Shown: positions 60,846 to 64,000 of the stretch, in pieces
Layout: every line of letters starts with the position of its first letter
Numbering within the stretch: the first letter of the stretch is position 1
DNA from: Streptomyces qaidamensis
GTDB lineage: Bacteria; Actinomycetota; Actinomycetes; Streptomycetales; Streptomycetaceae
Direction: 5' to 3'
Assembly (NCBI RefSeq): GCF_001611795.1
Contig: NZ_CP015098.1
Span: forward strand, 1,302,001 to 1,366,000
Length of the DNA stretch: 64,000 nt
Made by a program: the position numbers and the translations under genes
The notes under the pieces: model-generated
Seen by the model: the letters and a program-made list of their open reading frames with translations, nothing else
Databases searched by the model: none
Told to the model about the DNA's origin: nothing

Positions 60846-62623
60846 TCGGCGTCGCGCCACCGGCGTACGACCCGGCGGCCCCGACCACGGCGAACACCCT
60901 GCCGGTCGGTGCCCCCGAGACCGTGCGCGCCTATGTGGCCGAACTGCTGCGCCGGCACCGGCGGGCGTTCCTGCTGCTGGTCGCCGTCAACACGGCCGCC
61001 GTGATCGCCTCGATGGCCGGCCCCTGGCTGCTGGGCGGACTGGTGGAGCGGGTGTCCGACGGGGCGCGGGACCTGCGGCTGGAACTCACGGCCGGGCTCT
61101 TCACGGCCGCGCTGGCCGTCCAGGCCGTGTTCGTCCGCCAGGTGCGTCTGCGCGGCGCGATGCTGGGCGAGCGGATGCTGGCCGACCTGCGCGAGGACTT
61201 CCTCGTCCGGTCGGTCGGCCTGCCGCCCGGGGTGCTGGAGCGGGCCGGGACCGGCGACCTGCTGTCGCGCATCACGACCGACATCGACCGGCTGGGCAAC
61301 GCGATGCGCGAGGCCGTTCCGCAGCTGTCGATCGGCGTGGTGTGGGTGTTCCTGCTGATGGGCGGGCTGGTGATCACGGCGCCGCCGTTGGCGCTCGCCG
61401 TGCTGCTCGCCCTGCCGCTGCTGATCACCGGCTGCCGCTGGTACTTCCGGCGGGCGCCCTCGGCCTACCGTTCCGAGGCCGCCGGGTACGCCGCCGTCGC
61501 CGCCGCGCTCGCCGAGACCGTGGACGCCGGGCGCACCGTGGAGGCCCACCGCCTCGGCGAGCGCCGTGTCGCGCTGTCGGAGCGCCGGATCCGAGAGTGG
61601 ACGGCCTGGGAGCGGTACACGCTCTGGCTGCGGTCGGTGCTCTTCCCGGTCATCAACACCACCCACGTCACCGTGCTCGCCTCCGTCCTGATGATCGGCG
61701 GCGTCTTCGCCCTGCGCGGGTGGATCGACGTCGGCCAGCTGACGACCGGCGCGCTGATCGCCCAGATGCTGGTCGACCCGGTGGGCATGATCCTGCGCTG
61801 GTACGACGAGCTGCAGGTGGCCCAGGTGTCGCTGGCCCGGCTCGTCGGGGTCCGGGACATCGAGCCGGACGCCGGGGATCCCACCGTGGCCCCCGAGGGA
61901 CGTCATGTGCACGCCGAGCGGGTGCACTTCGGCTACCTGGAGGGCGTGGACGTCCTGCGCAAGGTGTCCCTGGAGGTCGCCCCCGGCACCCGGCTCGCCC
62001 TGGTCGGCCCCTCGGGTGCGGGCAAGTCCACGCTGGGGCGGCTGCTCGCCGGGATCTACGCGCCCCGGGACGGCCGGATCACCCTGGGCAGCGCCGAGCT
62101 GTCCCGGATGCCGGCCGAGCGCGTCCGCTCCCATGTGGCCCTGGTCAACCAGGAGCACCACGTGTTCGTGGGCTCCCTGCGCGACAACCTCCGGCTCGCG
62201 CGGACCGGTGCCGTCGACGCGGAGCTGTGGGCGGCGCTGGGCGCGGTCGACGCGGACGGCTGGGCCCGTGCGCTCGACGAGGGCCTGGACACCGAGGTCG
62301 GCTCGGGAGGTCTGGCGCTCACCCCGGCCCAGGCCCAGCAGATCGCGCTGGCCCGCCTGGTGCTGGCCGACCCGCACACACTGGTCCTGGACGAGGCGAC
62401 GTCGCTGCTCGACCCTCGCGCGGCCCGCAACCTGGAGCGCTCCCTGGCCCGGGTCCTCGACGGCCGCACCGTCGTCGCCATCGCCCACCGGCTGCACACC
62501 GCTCACGACGCGGACGTCATCGCCGTCGTCGAGAACGGCAGGATCAGCGAGCTGGGCAGCCACGACGAGCTGGTCGCCGCGGACGGGGCGTATGCGGCGC
62601 TGTGGAGGTCGTGGCACGGCTGA
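60842..62623 (+). CDS. ABC exporter half with intact Walker A, partner of the previous gene
   Basis: ATG 60842 overlaps the preceding stop and gives 593 residues. Membrane helices lie at 40-330. The ATPase has Walker A GPSGAGKST (near 390), Walker B LVLDEATS and H-loop IAHRL, but its signature is LTPAQAQQ in place of LSGGQ (near 493). With the partner it builds one competent site and one dead site, as in asymmetric exporters such as TM287/288 and TAP. The exported compound is unknown, and multidrug or peptide are the usual ones. Confidence 0.92.
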   Translation: MIGVAPPAYDPAAPTTANTLPVGAPETVRAYVAELLRRHRRAFLLLVAVNTAAVIASMAGPWLLGGLVERVSDGARDLRLELTAGLFTAALAVQAVFVRQVRLRGAMLGERMLADLREDFLVRSVGLPPGVLERAGTGDLLSRITTDIDRLGNAMREAVPQLSIGVVWVFLLMGGLVITAPPLALAVLLALPLLITGCRWYFRRAPSAYRSEAAGYAAVAAALAETVDAGRTVEAHRLGERRVALSERRIREWTAWERYTLWLRSVLFPVINTTHVTVLASVLMIGGVFALRGWIDVGQLTTGALIAQMLVDPVGMILRWYDELQVAQVSLARLVGVRDIEPDAGDPTVAPEGRHVHAERVHFGYLEGVDVLRKVSLEVAPGTRLALVGPSGAGKSTLGRLLAGIYAPRDGRITLGSAELSRMPAERVRSHVALVNQEHHVFVGSLRDNLRLARTGAVDAELWAALGAVDADGWARALDEGLDTEVGSGGLALTPAQAQQIALARLVLADPHTLVLDEATSLLDPRAARNLERSLARVLDGRTVVAIAHRLHTAHDADVIAVVENGRISELGSHDELVAADGAYAALWRSWHG

Positions 62624-62637
62624 GCACGTCGTCGTGC

Positions 62638-62674
62638 GACCCGGCCGCCCGCCTCTCAGGCGGGCGGCCGGGTC
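62638..62674 (+). terminator. Strong terminator after the ABC exporter pair
   Basis: 16-base perfect arms 62638-62653 and 62659-62674 with a five-base TCTCA loop, starting 15 bases past the stop. It isolates the operon from the DUF5709 gene. Confidence 0.9.
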
Positions 62675-62834
62675 CTTGGCGTTGCGCGGTCACGAGCCCG
62701 GGTGGAAGGCTGGAATCAGGCACCGGCTCGGGGGACGCCCGGGAACCAGAGGTCCGGGCGGCGTCAGTGCTCCGCGGCGGCGGCCCGGCACGGGCCCCGT
62801 GGATACGGGCCCGTCCCCACCCCTGGAGGTACCC

Positions 62835-63305
62835 GTGAACAGCTCCGACGGCTGGGGAGACGACGTCTACCAGCCGGACCAAGACGAGCAGAGGGAGGAC
62901 ACGGGGCTGCTCGACGCCGAGGACACCCTGGAGAACGACGGCGTCGACGATCCCCTGGACCGGGGCTGGTCCCCTCCCGAGCGGCCCTGGGCCGTCGAAC
63001 ACCTCGGTGTGACGGCGGCCGAGCGGCAGCGGGGCGAGACGCTGGACCAGCGGCTCTCCGAGGAACTTCCGGAGGCCACCGCACCGGACGGTGACGGCCT
63101 CGGGGACTGCGACGGCACCGACGGGGAACTCCTGGACAACGAGGTCGGCGCCACGCGCTCCGGCCGGCTCGTGGCACCCGACGAGGGCGCCCACGAGGAC
63201 GAGGAGGAGGCACTGGTCGCCATGGACGTGGGCATCGACGGCGCCGCGGCGTCGGCCGAGGAGGCCGCCGTGCACATCGTCGACGAGGACACCCTGTCCG
63301 GCTGA
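62835..63305 (+). CDS. DUF5709 family protein
   Basis: GTG 62835 has GGAGG five bases upstream and gives 156 very acidic residues. The conserved N-terminus ([25 protein letters not shown], shown as [11 protein letters not shown]) and the [19 protein letters not shown] block identify DUF5709, common in actinobacteria and of unknown role. There is no membrane segment. The acidic chain suggests a soluble or RNA/protein-bound factor. Confidence 0.88.
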   Translation: MNSSDGWGDDVYQPDQDEQREDTGLLDAEDTLENDGVDDPLDRGWSPPERPWAVEHLGVTAAERQRGETLDQRLSEELPEATAPDGDGLGDCDGTDGELLDNEVGATRSGRLVAPDEGAHEDEEEALVAMDVGIDGAAASAEEAAVHIVDEDTLSG

Positions 63306-63340
63306 CCCCAGCACCGGCCCGAGCCGTTCGAGGAGCATCC

Positions 63341-63586
63341 ATGCAGCAGGACAAGCACCCCGACTACCAGCCCGTCGTCTTCCGCGACCGCGCCGCCGGG
63401 TACGCGTTCCTCACCCGGTCCACCGCGACCAGCGACCAGACCATCGAGTGGGACGACGGCGAGACCTACCCGGTCGTGGACGTGGAGATCTCCTCGGAGA
63501 GCCACCCCTTCTACACGGGCAGGGCCCGAACGGTGGACTCGGAGGGCCGGGTCGCCGCCTTCGAGCGGCGCTACGGCGGCGGCTGA
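63341..63586 (+). CDS. rpmE2: 50S ribosomal protein L31 type B
   Basis: ATG 63341 with GAGGAG five bases upstream gives 81 residues. [26 protein letters not shown] and [15 protein letters not shown] are family blocks ([16 protein letters not shown] shown). The zinc-binding CxxC of the type A protein is absent, so this is the zinc-free form that replaces it when zinc is scarce. Usually Zur represses such genes, but the 35 bases upstream show no A+T-rich Zur palindrome. It is not next to rpmG2 or rpmB2. Confidence 0.93.
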   Translation: MQQDKHPDYQPVVFRDRAAGYAFLTRSTATSDQTIEWDDGETYPVVDVEISSESHPFYTGRARTVDSEGRVAAFERRYGGG

Positions 63587-63610
63587 GGAACCTCCCGGGA
63601 CCGGCTGTGC

Positions 63611-64000
63611 TCAGATGACGTTGAGCGCGGCCGCGCCGCCCACCCCGCCGAGCAGCATGAACACCGGCATCAGCACCTTGAGCTCGACCCAGCTGCCCGC
63701 CCGGAACCGCATGACCTTGGGCGGGCCGATCGGGTACCAGCGCTTGCGCCCGACCGGGATGGGCCACAGGATCGGGCAGCCGGACACCGTGAGCGCATCC
63801 CCGATGTCGTGCACGATCGCGCCCAGCACCACCGGCAGTCCCAGCCACAGGTACTCCTGGCCCGGCGCCGTGAACAGCCAGTCCGCGCCGTTGCCGGGCT
63901 TGTCCAGCACGCCTGCGAGGATCCAGGCGGTGGTCGCGGCCAGCAGCCACACCAGGACCTCGCTGCTGGAGCCGCGCGTCGCCCGCCACAGCAGGCCCTC
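63611..64000 (-). CDS. Membrane-bound metal-dependent hydrolase (YdjM/UPF0227-like), C-terminal part
   Basis: The frame is open to the window edge, so the start lies outside. The visible 129 residues have three membrane segments (VWLLAATTAWILAGVL, LWLGLPVVLGAIVHDIGDALT, VLMPVFMLLGGVGG). GAIVHDIGDALTVSGCPILWP with His-Asp is the C-terminal part of the DUF457/YdjM metal-dependent hydrolase family. The substrate of the family is unknown. Confidence 0.75.
   Translation of the reverse strand, partial: EGLLWRATRGSSSEVLVWLLAATTAWILAGVLDKPGNGADWLFTAPGQEYLWLGLPVVLGAIVHDIGDALTVSGCPILWPIPVGRKRWYPIGPPKVMRFRAGSWVELKVLMPVFMLLGGVGGAAALNVI

Overview
The window looks like a chromosomal segment of a Streptomyces (or a very close actinomycete). 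G+C is very high with strong third-position bias, GTG starts are common, Shine-Dalgarno sites are clear, and the gene families are typical of the genus: PAS/GAF-SpoIIE-ATPase phosphatases, a LAL-type LuxR giant regulator, a P450-terpene synthase pair, a CebR box, a type B L31 and TTA-containing genes. There are no tRNA or rRNA genes, CRISPR arrays or recognisable insertion sequences. The density is that of ordinary accessory/arm-like DNA, with about 46 genes, mostly single or in short operons.

Layout. 1-2,700: the tail of a metallophosphoesterase gene, then a visibly less G+C-rich, translationally coupled three-gene cassette consisting of a membrane-anchored P-loop GTPase-like protein and two proteins I cannot assign. 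This is the best candidate for an undescribed system. 2,750-8,011: a giant secreted two-headed GH43 glycosidase. 8,200-17,500: housekeeping and accessory singles (methyltransferase, polysaccharide deacetylase, AI-2E-type exporter, GNAT, DUF5701, an AraC regulator with a TTA codon downstream of an alpha/beta hydrolase, APH-like kinase, Lrp regulator divergent to a LysE exporter). 17,600-26,200: a PAS-GAF-SpoIIE-HATPase phosphatase, an SDR gene broken by two compensating frameshifts, an ATP-grasp/CocE operon, DUF779, SRPBCC and a secreted chorismate mutase. 26,500-36,650: GH115 glucuronidase, then a P450-terpene synthase operon with a LAL regulator, then a CE2 esterase preceded by a perfect CebR operator.

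36,660-49,020: MFS exporter divergent to an atypical response regulator, a P450 lacking the ExxR arginine, an NDH-like flavoprotein, a ribose-type ABC importer (ATPase-permease-lipoprotein), and a second SpoIIE phosphatase with a sigma54-activator-like GAF head. 49,090-57,060: YjbQ, a serine hydrolase, a flavin monooxygenase, MltG, an ABC exporter divergent to its likely MarR regulator, and a dicarboxylate symporter with a (KEP)9 tail. 57,240-64,000: secreted PNGase A-like amidase divergent to an asymmetric ABC exporter pair, DUF5709, L31 type B and the start-less end of a membrane hydrolase.

Themes. Four secreted enzymes (GH43, GH115, CE2, PNGase A) target plant cell wall or glycoprotein substrates, and the CebR box ties at least CE2 to cello-oligosaccharide sensing. 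The terpene operon has its own regulator and a TTA codon, which suggests developmental (bldA) gating. Several proteins keep a family fold but have lost a signature residue: the terpene synthase NSE Asn, the P450 ExxR Arg, the response-regulator Asp, and Walker A in one ABC half. All functional statements are read from sequence by eye; no database search was run.
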